A DNA stretch of 64,000 bases from Lycorma delicatula (taxonomy: Eukaryota; Arthropoda; Insecta; Hemiptera; Fulgoridae): positions 308,840,147 to 308,904,146 of the forward strand of contig NC_134455.1 of the NCBI RefSeq assembly GCF_047948215.1. Direction: 5' to 3'. A program made the position numbers and the translations under genes. Below the pieces are notes generated by a model, which worked only from the letters and a program-made list of their open reading frames with translations, searched no databases and was not told the DNA's origin. How positions within the stretch are numbered: the stretch's first letter is position 1; each line of letters begins with the position of its first letter. Shown here in pieces: positions 49,099-59,460 of this stretch.

Positions 49099-50044
49099 AA
49101 ACCTATTTCCAGTCCATCTAGACGTACTACTTGGCAGATTGAGCTAATTTTCTTTATTCTACTCGGAATGGCTCGCAGATATATCATTAAGCATCAACGG
49201 AGCTTCAAAGTGGTTTTTCTGTGCGTAAAAAGCTCGGAAAATTCCTCAATTAAAGAATAAATAAGGAGTTTTTGAAAATTTATCAGATGAAACTCAAGTC
49301 TGGGATGCAATGACAGTTGATGAAATATCTGTTGTTCATTTCGAGAAGAATAAAATAAAAATCAGCCCGTCCGTCCAGTAGAATGTCTGGAGGGTCTGGA
49401 AATAGGTATTCATATTGCGTGCTCCAAAACAAGTTCTAATCTGTCCAGTCGTTCTAATGGACGGATCGGGATGATTTTCTTTCATTCTGCTCGGTATGAC
49501 CCGCAGATATGTCATCAAGCACCGAAAGACCTCCAAAGTGATTTTCTTGTAAGTATAAATTACAACATCAATATTATCAATAACATAAAAATTATGCAAT
49601 AAATTAATCGTCTAAAAAAATGAAAATGTGGTAGTTTTTTAAGATATCTGCATTCCAATTCATTTACATGTTTGTTGATTTTTGTTGTTATATTATAATT
49701 CTGAAAAATAAATTATAAATTTTAATAATATTAATAAGCAAAATTCGATATATCAAAATATATTATATAAGTAAGTGATTTATGCTGTTTGTTATAATTT
49801 TAAATTTGATGTTACTGATTTTTTTGGTTGTTTTAATTACTTATTTTTTGATTTTATTTCAGTTTCAATTCGACCTTAGAAAGTTTCTCAATTAAGGAGT
49901 AAATAAAGATTTTTTGAGAATTTTTCAAATAAGACTTAAGTTTGGGTCCAATGACGCTGGATGATATATCTGTTGGTCATACAAAAGAGAATAAAAAAAA
50001 GCCCTATCCATCGTAGAACGCCCACATGGACTGGAAGTAGGTTT
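49099..50044. repeat. Two inverted-repeat modules in tandem
   Basis: A module occurs four times in alternating orientation: minus 49099-49192, plus 49238-49410, minus 49427-49521 and plus 49877-50044. The plus form has tcctcaattaaagaataaat, gatgaaatatctgttg, agaataaaa and ggtctggaaataggt; the minus form has cctatttccagtcc, ttctttattctactcg and cgcagatatatcat. Each minus-plus pair looks like a small inverted-repeat element. Confidence 0.65.
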
Positions 50045-50234
50045 TCTGCCCAATTATTATAGTATTATGTAACATATTTTTTATATATATATATATATAT
50101 ATATACATTTTTGCTTATTATTATTATTAAAATTTTTAATTTATTTTTCAGAATTACAGTATAATGTAAATTAATTGGAATGACGGTATCTTAAAAAACC
50201 TACCACAATTTCAATTTGATAATTTTTTTTGACG

Positions 50235-50385
50235 ATTAATATACTACATAAATTTGAAGCTTGGCGTGGTAGTATTGTGTAGAAATTTTGTAGCAAAGAG
50301 AAATGCCTGACCGGGATTTGAACACGGGATCTTCTGGATGTAAAGCTGAGAAGATGCCACTCCGCCAATGAGGTGGCTGCATTAT
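50235..50385 (-). repeat. SINE family B
   Basis: On the plus strand: aaatttgaagcttggcgtgg, gaaattttgtagcaaagaga, cctgaccgggatttgaacac, gggatcttctggatgtaaag and ccactccgccaatgaggtgg. Two ORFs across it are by-products. Confidence 0.8.
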
Positions 50386-51664
50386 GAATTTAATAGTCAA
50401 GGTCATAATTTTTTTGACCAATTTAAAAATAAATTAGCGTTTGATTATTTCTGAGCTTAAATCAGTGGAAGTTAAATTATGGTCCTATTTATTTAGTTTT
50501 GCAACGGTGCGAGCCTGTGATATCAGTGAACCGTAGCTGCAAGTATTGATTTAAATGGGAATCCCTTTCTTAATTTATGTAAAGGAATTCCAGGAACATT
50601 TTGTTTTTATTTATTAATTCCAAAGATGATCATCATCGATCTAATCCGAATATATATTTTACATATTAATTATGAAATATTAATTTTATCTTCGTTTTAA
50701 AATTTCAATAAAATTCAACTGATTTTTTTTTAAAAGCTATCGCCATGAATTTCTTTATATTCTAAATCAGGGAAAACCCCTGATTCATCAAGTTCTTTAG
50801 GTTAAAGTCTAGTTTGTTGTAGATTTACGTTAGTCTTCAAATGGATTTCAACTAGAAATTTACTACATTACATTTTGGTTTCCGACAAGTTAATAAACAA
50901 TAAATAATTAAGTTAATAAATTAAGGTTTTATTTACTGAAGGTAAAATAAAAATTAAAAACATTAATCTTTATTTTATAAAATATCTAAACTTTTGTAAC
51001 AGGTAAATTTGTAAGCATCAAAAGTAAACGTTACAATATACTTTTTTTATCATAATTATATAATCATTTTTATTTATTATTTATGGAATAACTCATTTAT
51101 TTGTGGAATAATGGATTTTTAAAATAAAACTTTTATGAGGTACACTCAATCTGAAATTTCCTGTTTATAAAATTTATTATAAATCATAAAATGATATAAA
51201 TATGTTATTTAATCTTGGCCAGTTATTAATACTGTTCAATGATCAATAACATTTTTTATTTATTTCGTAGGATTTTTGAAAATCTTTTTATAAAAAGGAA
51301 AGATTATAATTATTAAACTTAGCTTTTTTAATCGAAGTAGTAACATAAAAAAACAGCAAAATTAATGGGCAATTGTGATATTTAATTTTTACTTATTAAT
51401 AAATTCTTGAATCATACCTTTTTTTTATTCTGAATTACATTGTTTTAGAATTGAGCTATTTAGTCATTTACTTAAATTTACTGATATGTTAAAAGCTTTT
51501 TTTTATTTAACTTGCTTTAGTTATAATCAAATCTTGCAACTGCTATATCTTTTGATCTATCGTATGAAAATCAATGAAATTTGGTACATGTATCTAACTT
51601 TGATGTATAAAAATAAATATTTTTACTTTTTAAAAGCTTTTTTATAGTCTTAAAAAAATACAAA
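50386..51664. other. AT-rich stretch without recognisable gene
   Basis: No coding similarity or repeat partner seen. Confidence 0.5.
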
Positions 51665-52000
51665 AAAAAATTACAAAAATGTAATTGATTATTATATAAA
51701 AAATTATTTTTTAAAAAAGCATTTGTTTAACTAATATTAATATTAACATTAATAAAAAAGGAAATAAATTAGAAAAACCCTCTAACAAGTAAAAAATAAG
51801 AATTAAATAAAATTGAAAATTTTAAACAAAAAAATATATTAACAAATATAAAAATGCACTGAAAAGTAAAAAATAAATTATATAAATATTTAATAAATAA
51901 CCAATAAATAAAAAATAAATAAATGTAATAATTATTAAATTTTAAAATTAAAAGTAATGAAAATATTTAGTTAAATAAAAGCGTGGCGCAGTTTTTATAA
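51665..52000 (+). repeat. Left arm of the fold-back element
   Basis: Complementary to 52539-52878; differences are mostly small indels in A/T runs. Confidence 0.85.
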
Positions 52001-52037
52001 TTTATTTAAAACAACACAACATTTATTTTTACAACAA

Positions 52038-52231
52038 TTAATCTTCATTCTCAATAACGACGCGAGGAGGCGGAAAGGTCTGCTGGAACCTCTCCAGTTG
52101 AGACTGACTAGCTACAAGTAACAATCTGGGAAAATGCACCCACACGCTTTCTTTGTACGTGTTATCAAATAGTTGAAGTTCCTCTTCGAATTCTGATTGT
52201 AATCTAAGCCAAATTGAACGCACTCTTTTCG
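52038..52231 (-). CDS. Candidate terminal coding exon of unknown gene
   Basis: The minus-strand frame gives KRVRSIWLRLQSEFEEEL, then QLFDNTYKESVWVHFPRLL, LVASQSQLERFQQ and ends PPPRVVIENED and a stop at 52038-52040. Composition and codon use look like real coding sequence, unlike the AT-driven ORFs around it. Just upstream lies a pyrimidine-rich acceptor (ttttaatcttttag) ending at 52232, so the reading would enter in mid-codon (two bases first). About 12 bases after the stop is an AATAAA (complement at 52022-52027), a proper polyadenylation signal position. I do not recognise the protein; it is partly helical and charged. No upstream exon is identified. It may be the last exon of a host gene or one captured by the fold-back element. 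Confidence 0.45.
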
Positions 52232-52538
52232 CTAAAAGATTAATTTTAATTAATTATGAATTCATAATTACGATTACAATTGTAATAATTAATAATTTTT
52301 CTGATTATCGTCAAAATGTAATAACATTATGCAAGATTTCTAAATTAAATTTTTATTTTTAATCTTATTAACCCTTAAAGGTCATCTCGGTGCAAATTTG
52401 AACCATCAAAGAATTAAAACTTTAGTTATTTTATTCAGATAAATAAAGTATATACATAAACTAAACAACTTCATTAAACAAAAAAATATATATTTTAAAA
52501 TACAGCAAAAGTCTATAAATACTTATTCAAAAACATTG

Positions 52539-52878
52539 TTATAAAAACTGCGCCACGCTTTTATTTAACTAAATATTTTCATTACTTTTAATTTTTAAAA
52601 TTTATTAATTATAAAATTTATTTACTGGTTATTTATTAGATATTTATACAATTTATTTTTTATTTTTCAGTGCATTTTTATATTTGTTAATATATATATA
52701 TATATTTTTTTAATTTAAAATTCTCAATTTGATTTAATTCTTATTTTTTACTTTTTAGAGGGTTTTTCTAATTTGTTTCCTCTTTTTATTAATGTTAATA
52801 TTAATATTAATTAAATAAAAGCTTTTTTTAAAAAATAATTTTTTATATGTAATCAAATATATTTTTGTAATTTTTAAA
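52539..52878 (-). repeat. Right arm of the fold-back element
   Basis: Complementary to 51665-52000; carries a (TA)n expansion near 52688-52706 absent from the left arm. Confidence 0.85.
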
Positions 52879-53759
52879 AAAAATTTAATTAAAATTATTT
52901 ATTTATTTATATTTATAATCTTGCCAAGCACATAAATGAAATTAGCATATTTAATTTTTTTTCTGTTTTATTAATTCGCCACACAAATTAAACATTTTTG
53001 TGTGAATAAAATATGGTAATTTTATAGAATGCGAGAAAACGACATAAAAAACGAGAAAACGACTGACCGTTTGATCAGCATTCAAACCTATATCATTCTG
53101 GAAGAAAGCGGCAGAAGGTAAAAAATAGTATTTATTTATTCTACTTTTATCTGATTCTACACAGGGACTGAATAAATAAACAAATAAATAAGGTGATTAA
53201 TAAAAAAAAAATTCATTATATTTTTCTGTGGTAATATTTTTCTCTCTATTTAGTCCTAGAATGCTGGAGAAGGAGATTATTTTTGAAAATAAATACATAA
53301 TCATAAACTACATTTTAATGCAATTTGCCATTTGTCGTTTAAAAATCAATGTTCAGAATGTTATTTAATAGAGAATTTTTACTGTTTTCGTTTGGAAAAA
53401 CCAGAAAAGGGTTTATGGAAACTAAAAATATTTATAGAATTATGGAATTATGTATCAAACGTTTTTTTCTCTTAATAAACCGAAAAAGGTGGTGATAATA
53501 CGAATAGTTAAAAAAATAAACAACCGCAGTTAAACGAAGGAGGTATATTCTTATTTATGAATGCTGAATGTAACTTTTTTAATATTTTGAACTGTTACAC
53601 TCAAGTTTAAAAAAAAACTCCTCTTAAGAAGTTTTCTGATTATGTCAGGAAGAAAATCAAATCAACGTACCCTCGTAATTTACATTTTTCTCTGATTTTC
53701 TTCTCCACATTCTCTCTCTACATATGTATATATATACGTAATAGATTATAACTTCTCGG
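52879..53759. other. AT-rich stretch without recognisable gene
   Basis: No motif seen; a slightly GC-richer part at 53030-53115 has no ORF. Confidence 0.5.
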
Positions 53760-53764
53760 TTGGC

Positions 53765-54045
53765 TGTTAAAATAACAAGAACACAAAATATTCAGATCCC
53801 AAATAAGTCACTACGCAAATAATAGAAATAAATATAACTACGCAGATAAAATATTTAGATCACAAATATTCCATATTATAATTCTTAAGGTAAAAACAAC
53901 CATTTTACAATATTATGATATTATTACTTAAAATAAAACAAAATATAAAACAAAATACAACGTTTCGCCTTAAATGCGATGCTTTATCAAGCGCAAGTAT
54001 AGATTATTTGGGATCTCAATAATTTGTGTTCCTGTTTTGTAAATA
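53765..54045. repeat. Inverted repeat with about 35-bp arms and a ribozyme-like stretch
   Basis: aacaagaacacaaaatattc then agatcccaaataa (53775-53807) is complemented by ttatttgggatctc then aataatttgtgttcctgttt (54005-54039). Inside the right half the minus strand reads cttgataaagc, a short loop and ggcgaaacg, an order reminiscent of minimal hammerhead motifs. Confidence 0.55.
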
Positions 54046-54182
54046 AATATATACCTTAGGTTTTAAAATAACACGAAAATTGATGGCAATAACATTGCAA
54101 TATAAAATACTTTCTCATACAAACACTATGTATGTTAAAATAATATTAATAAAATTTTGATATGACAATCTTATTTTTTCTT

Positions 54183-54445
54183 TTAATTCCAACCAATACG
54201 GATAGATTCTCGAATCACTTTTCTAAATTTTTCTCTGTCTTTACAGAGAAAAATTTAGAAATGTTTAATGTTTTTAGATTTGTTTCTGTTTCCTTACACC
54301 AGTTGGTCTTTGTGGATCTGTTTATGTAGAATTTAAATATTTGTTTTGTCAATCTTTGATTGTTCATTCTGCATAAATGTCCATAAAACTGTAATCTTCT
54401 TTTCCGAATTAAGTACCCTTTTTTGTCTCTGTATTTGTACATTTT
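54183..54445 (-). pseudogene. C-terminal end of a non-LTR retrotransposon ORF with an inserted hairpin
   Basis: The minus strand encodes IRKRRLQFYGHLCRMNNQRL (about 54340-54400), then TKQIFKFYIN and WCKETETNLKTLNI (about 54260-54335), the RRL-x-FYGHL-x-RM-x-x-xRLTKxIF block typical of a LINE C-terminus. The end of the protein, KDREKFRKVIRESIRIGWN and a stop, is read at about 54188-54246, but a perfect hairpin at 54221-54260 disrupts the junction and shifts the frame. Confidence 0.75.
54221..54260. repeat. Perfect hairpin, 18-bp arms, 4-nt spacer, inside a LINE end
   Basis: ttctaaatttttctctgt, cttt, then the exact reverse complement. On the minus strand the downstream arm belongs to the LINE coding sequence; the upstream arm replaces expected LINE sequence. 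Confidence 0.95.
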
Positions 54446-55319
54446 TTCTTATTTTATTAATAAATAAAAGTGAAATTTTGTGGATGATAGAAATAAATAT
54501 TTAAATAAGAAAGTAATTAAAAAAAAGATCGGTGGATCAATATAAAGTTATTACTGACCATCAGCATTTATACGCTGTTAGATCCATCATGTGCAATTAA
54601 AAACAAGTATATTTTAATAAGATTTGAACTAACCAACAGCAATTGAGTTTACAGCCTTTTGAGATAGAATGTATTACTTTGAAATAATTTTAAAAAATAA
54701 AACGAGTAACGTATACCTTAGTATTAAATCCGTATCAAAGACTCCAAATTGTATTTTAGCGGCAGAAAAATTTTAAAATGAACAAATTATTACTCGTTTT
54801 TATGTATTACTCATACCAGAGAATAGATAAATGATTAATTTGTATTAATCAGTTCTTTTCTTTTTTTATCAATATCCATTGAATTACGTAAAATCTTTTT
54901 AAACATTCGATTTGATTGAATAATTTAGCACCGAGTAAATATTAAGATTTATTTAGCCTTCACATAAAAAACTTGCCAAATGAACTATAAAGTAGGTTAC
55001 ATTACACGTAGAAGGGCAGAGTTTATCAGAGATAAATAAAAAATACAAACAAAGAAATAATTTCTTGGTAACATTAACGATGTAATAAATTTCATTTTGG
55101 ATATTCCGAGATGAGTCATTATAGAACAACCTGACAACGTAGTTGTCTCGTATTTCAGCGACTCCCACCACCAGTTAATATGGAAATTACGCTTATTAAT
55201 GAATTTAATAATCAAAGCTCCTCAGTATCATACCCGGTTGTTTCGTAGTATTGTTAACAATAATAAAAAAAAAACAAACAACAACAATAATAATAATAAT
55301 AATACAGACAATACAGATC
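54446..55319. other. AT-rich stretch without recognisable gene
   Basis: Two overlapping minus-strand ORFs of 72 codons at 54953-55215 share DNA in different frames and show no motif. Confidence 0.5.
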
Positions 55320-55320
55320 G

Positions 55321-55399
<79 letters not shown>
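55320..55399. repeat. (AAT)n microsatellite
   Basis: About 26 triplets; it is flanked on both sides by aatacagatcgat, so the tract may have expanded between or duplicated this short sequence. The poly-Asn ORF is an artefact. Confidence 0.95.
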
Positions 55400-56145
55400 A
55401 TCGGTAATAATACAGATCGATAAAAAAGTGATTTTAAGTATTTATTTTACCTACTACTGCTTTTGGTTTCCCCCAGCGAACGTAATCTTGTGTGAAGCAA
55501 AGTATCTGGTTAGTTCCAGCTCTCACTTAAGCAAAACATAAAATATTAAATAAAAGAAATACTGAGAAAATAGCCTTTTTCATTTTTTGAAAGTTAAATA
55601 GTTAGAGATTAGTTTTTTCTCTACAGACTGGTTTACCATTACCAAAAGCTTTAAAATGGAGCTTTTCTTTTCCTCTGATTTCGCAATCGTTAAAAATGTT
55701 TTCTTCATATCAATGTTAGACGATAAATTTGGTTTACAATTTAATTTTTTCTTATCCTCTATTCATTTTTTGTGCTGAACTTTTATCCTCAACTTATTTA
55801 TTACATCCTACGTGCCCAATATTCAGTTTTAAACTTTCCCAACATTTGTTATTTTCTACAGATTTTACCCTGTAATATATTGATTTTAGGTTTAACAATT
55901 TTTTTAACGAAAAGAAAAAACTAAAGCGTGTTAAATAATGTTTAAAATAATAGTAAAAATGTGCTAAAACGTTTTCAGAATAAAAATTTCACTTTTTGTC
56001 CTCTTTTAAATTTATATGCTTTAATGTCATCTGTACTAAAAATTATTATTATTTTTTTTTTTTAATTTCAAGATGAAATGAAATTATAATATTAACTTTT
56101 TATGGTGCGGTTTTTGAAGGTTTTATTTTCAGTATATTCTAGATC
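55400..56145. other. AT-rich stretch without recognisable gene
   Basis: No motif seen. Confidence 0.5.
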
Positions 56146-56153
56146 ATTATTTG

Positions 56154-57282
56154 CAGTGGCGGCTCGTAGCTAAAATTAGCGGGGCTACTGCTGCAGAAAA
56201 CCTTTATTCGGTCCTTTCCAAGGCCATGGTTAAAGTTTTCTGTAAAATGAACCGAAAAAAAACGAATCAAATAGAATAGCTGGAAGCAGGATAATAATCT
56301 AATTGTACACTTTATCACATTCAAGAATATGAAACACAGTTTTCAAGCACACTGTGCTTAAAAACGGTATTCGGTTTAATCGAATAAATAATAAAATGTT
56401 AATACAGGTAATATTTTTTAGTATTATTAGATAATAACTTAATAAAATGTCAGCTTAAAACCACTATAATCCAGTGGTGCTTAAGTTAAATTTCTATGTA
56501 TACAAAAACAAATACATAATTAGTTTTTACTAATTAGCTTTTATTTCTCCCTTCCAGCGCGTTTTTGGACAGATCTGGTAATCAAAGAGTCCTTGCTTTC
56601 AGCCAACTTCTGATCGCTAGTAAAAAAACAACTAAACCACTTTCATACTCCTTCCACCGACTAAAATAGAGAGGGGAACGAATAAGGAACGTTCCATTCA
56701 CACGCGAAATAAAAAAAAAAACTACTTTCCACCAGCACGCCAGGGTCAGCACTGCGGGAGTGACAGTGCTCTCTTTCCCTCTCAACCTCGCGTGCAGCTT
56801 TCTATGTACGCATTTGCACAACAGCCAAACACCACGCCGCTGGAACTGTGAAGCGCACAGTTCCATTTAATGATTTTAGTATCGTTTTCATATTTTAGGG
56901 ACGGGTAGCCTCTCAGTGGAGGGATGTAGTGGTCGTCCAGAAGGGAGGGCTACTGCATCTTGATGAAACTGAGAGGACCCCGATGGGAAGCCAAGAAACG
57001 GCAAGACAGGGGGCAGTCGAGTGCCACGGCACCCTGACATTCCTGCCCATAGCCTAACGGCAGAGGCCGGGGATGTTGGGGGTGTTTAAAAAAGGATAAA
57101 AAAAAGTATCGTTTTCATAAACTGGGGAATGGCTACTGACATTAAACTTAATGATATATATTGTACAAGTATAAAGAAAGAATTAATGAAAAGAGGACTC
57201 ATTATATTAAAGGTTATTGATAATATCAAGTGGAAATAGGTGATGCTGCAGTTCCATAGTGTCTATACGCGAGCCGCCACTG
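56154..57282. mobile_element. Non-autonomous hAT-type transposon, complete, with 8-bp target duplication
   Basis: The left end cagtggcggctcg (56154-56166) is matched by cgagccgccactg (57270-57282) at the right end. Outside both ends is the identical octamer attatttg (56146-56153 and 57283-57290). A terminal CAGTG-type inverted repeat with an 8-bp target duplication is diagnostic of hAT transposons. No transposase is encoded; the 94-codon minus-strand ORF at 56582-56866 has no hAT motif. The interior includes a GC-rich part at 56690-56870. The perfect octamer implies fairly recent insertion. A LINE fragment is inserted at 56893-57104. Confidence 0.9.
56893..57104 (+). mobile_element. LINE 3'-end insertion with 15-bp target duplication, nested in the hAT
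   Basis: A GC-rich segment of about 212 bp ends in an A-rich tail (taaaaaaggataaaaaaa). It is flanked by the identical 15-mer agtatcgttttcata at 56878-56892 and 57105-57119. Short size, 3' A-rich tail and a target duplication of this length are hallmarks of a strongly 5'-truncated LINE or a SINE moved by one. The body (ggtagcctctcagtggaggg, ggccggggatgttgggggtg) resembles a GC-rich 3' untranslated region, perhaps of an R1-like element. Confidence 0.85.
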
Positions 57283-57573
57283 ATTATTTGTTATTTAAAT
57301 TTTTTTTTTTTTAAATCTTGATTTTAATTTTCCACGTTTTGTTTTAATAGTTTTCTTTTGATTTTTGTAAATAAAATTACCAATAGCTCGAGCCTTTTAA
57401 AAATAATTATAAATGAATAATTAATGACAGAAAAAAATAATTTAAAGGAATTAAATGTTATTTTCTATTTATCTATTTAAAAAAAATTAATCATCGTTTT
57501 TCAAATTGTTCACTAAAGCTGCTGATGCAAAATATCAGTTTTCTTTTTGTTTATAAATATTTTTTTCCCAACA

Positions 57574-58360
57574 TACGAGGGGAGGCTGAAATGTAATCCG
57601 CACTGAAACGTAAAAGGAGAACTAAATGTTGCACAAAAAAAAAAGGAGCTTCTATTTTTTAGTTTCATTTCCGTACTACTAACACTCAAAAAATCTTTGA
57701 GCCATGCTGTCAAATTTTTTATCAGTCGCCATTATTATAGAGTCGAGTATACCTGATATGTCAACATGACAGTAAGTGATTGAATTTTTAACAGCGGAGA
57801 AAATGAACGCTACAAACATTCATCGACGTCTAAAAGCTCTTTATGGTGATGAAACTTTGATCGAAATAATTTGAATAGATGTACAGTAAAATTTCGTGCC
57901 TCAGAAGCTTATAAAACGAGTATTGAAGATGAACCTCCCATTAAAAATTATCTGGAATTCCGAATACATGTATGTGACTGACTACTGGGAAGCTTGGTCA
58001 ATTGTAAATTCTGCGAATTACATAAACAGTAAAAATATGTTAGGAAACTTGTGAATCCACGGAATCGATAACTCTACAAATAAGGTAATGCTTGGGCACA
58101 CATGTCGGTGCAACCGTTGAACCTCTGGTAAAGTTGAAATTTTTACTTATTCTACACCCTTCATACTCACCACAGTTCTTGTTATTTTCCCTTCTTTCCG
58201 TAATTAAGTAAGGATATTAAGGGTATTCACTCCACTACGGATGATGAACTGCAGGATGAGAGAGGTTGTGGATAAAGGAAAGATCCCACCATTCTTCATT
58301 GATGGAGTGAAAAAAATTATTCATCTTTGGAGGAAATGTAAATATCATCATTTACATCTA
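57574..58360 (+). pseudogene. Mariner remnant, 5' end and broken transposase
   Basis: It opens with a mariner-style terminus tacgaggggaggctgaaatg at 57574. The transposase start follows in one frame: VIEFLTAEKMNATNIHRRLK then ALYGDETL (about 57775-57860), the helix-turn-helix DNA-binding region, then KFRASEAYKTSIEDEPP in a shifted frame (about 57885-57948). A weak C-terminal match (FFIDGVKKIIHLWRKC, about 58295-58345) resembles the mariner end. The catalytic centre is lost and no right inverted repeat is visible. Confidence 0.7.
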
Positions 58361-58795
58361 ATCATGTAACATCGAGGTGACATTAAGGAACCCAAAAAAC
58401 TGGATGGAAATTTTCGTAATTTTAATGTTTGTATGTACTTGTATTGGCCTTTAAATCACCTTATATCTTCAGAACTACTGGACCAATTTTCACTAAACCT
58501 GGTCAGATTACTTCTATACTTGTATATGAAACACTGATGACATTAAAGTTTCAACTTAAAAGATCAATGGGGTGTGGCTGTAAAGCAAGGTTACCCTCAG
58601 TATCTCAAAATTTCGCCTAATTAAGGTCATATTGTTTTAGGCACATTAGTTAACGATCAAAAAATAATATTTGCAAAAAAAGCTTTTTGCAAAATCGCAT
58701 CCCATCTCGAAATATGCTGTAGCAGTCGTCGTCTACTACATTGTGACGTTACAGGTGAGCGGTAGAATTAAATAAATTAATAATATTTGAAGTGT
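58361..58795. other. Probable repeat, no gene
   Basis: More even composition than the flanks at 58420-58740; the phrase around 58470-58500 (actactggaccaattttcac) is of a kind often seen in dispersed insect repeats, but no second copy is in this window. Confidence 0.35.
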
Positions 58796-59060
58796 AAAAA
58801 AAGTAACTAGGTCTGGCTGGATCTCCAACTCGATCGCCCGGTTGATTCGATACTTGGTGCGTTAAGCCCCGCGGTTACACCAGCTGCCGACAACACAAGC
58901 AAAATTTTTGCTATATAAGTTGTGAAATTGCATTAGTTTAGTTAGTTCCGACCGTCGCCGCTAGTACCGCCATACCCGCGCGAATTAAGTACGGTATGCG
59001 GCGCGCTTTAGTTAGAATCACTGAATTAAATAAACGGAAAAATATTACATTTCAATAAAA
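58796..59060. other. GC-rich block, unidentified
   Basis: Strong CG content (for example ccgtcgccgctagtaccgcc, then catacccgcgcgaattaagt) in an AT-rich region. It includes an imperfect inverted stretch gtaccgccatacccgcg and cggtatgcggcgcgc. No ORF. Possibly a piece of a recently arrived element. Confidence 0.35.
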
Positions 59061-59339
59061 TTATAAATATTTAAAATTAAGTTGTGTGTGTATGTAAGCC
59101 GTACATCAGAAACAACCCGCAGTTGTAGAACTTTTTCATTTTTTTGTGATCTATAACATTTTTTGGCTTATCATTTTTTACTTTTTATACTTTCTGCACC
59201 ATTTATGCAGTATTTACCATTGTTTTCCATTAATTTTTACCGAAAGTTATATTAACATAAATTTTTATCAAATTAAGTGGTCAAAAAAATACATAATTTT
59301 TAAGTGTTATTCATAAATATTTTAGTACAACTTTGTTTT
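59061..59339. other. AT-rich stretch without recognisable gene
   Basis: Nothing supported. Confidence 0.45.
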
Positions 59340-59460
59340 AAGTAAGTGCCTCCGTAACAAAGTCTGGAAGGTTCCGGGTTCCAATCCCGGTCAAGTATGA
59401 CGTTTTTCACAAGCTAAAAATGTTCCACTCCATATTTCCAGCCATAAGCTCCAAACTTAA
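59340..59460 (+). repeat. SINE family B, plus orientation
   Basis: agtgcctccgtaacaaagtc, ggttccgggttccaatcccg (B-box ggttccaatcc) and body gtatgacgtttttcacaagc, cagccataagctccaaactt. The tRNA-like anticodon arm is missing compared with 60434-60503. Confidence 0.75.

Larger units (their letters stand above)
51665..52878. mobile_element. Large fold-back element with an enclosed exon-like ORF
   Basis: Arms of about 335-340 bp (51665-52000 and 52539-52878) are reverse complements with modest divergence. Both inner ends carry the GC-containing 20-mer aagcgtggcgcagtttttat or its complement and both arms contain agaaaaaccctct, atgcactgaaaa and agtaatgaaaatatttagtt. The 538-bp spacer contains a conspicuously GC-richer ORF on the minus strand. 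The outer ends fade into A/T runs and no target duplication is visible. It could be a fold-back transposon or a local inverted duplication. Confidence 0.75.

Noticed and set aside
49099..50044. CRISPR-like array
   Set aside because: Units alternate in orientation, are long and unevenly spaced, and the genome is eukaryotic.
50171..50421. Two overlapping minus-strand ORFs
   Set aside because: They are read through the tRNA-derived SINE B.
55251..55541. 96-codon ORF with poly-asparagine
   Set aside because: Produced by the (AAT)n tract; flanking codons show no motif.
56582..56866. 94-codon minus-strand ORF inside the hAT element
   Set aside because: No hAT dimerisation or catalytic motif; the GC-rich stretch has few stops by composition.
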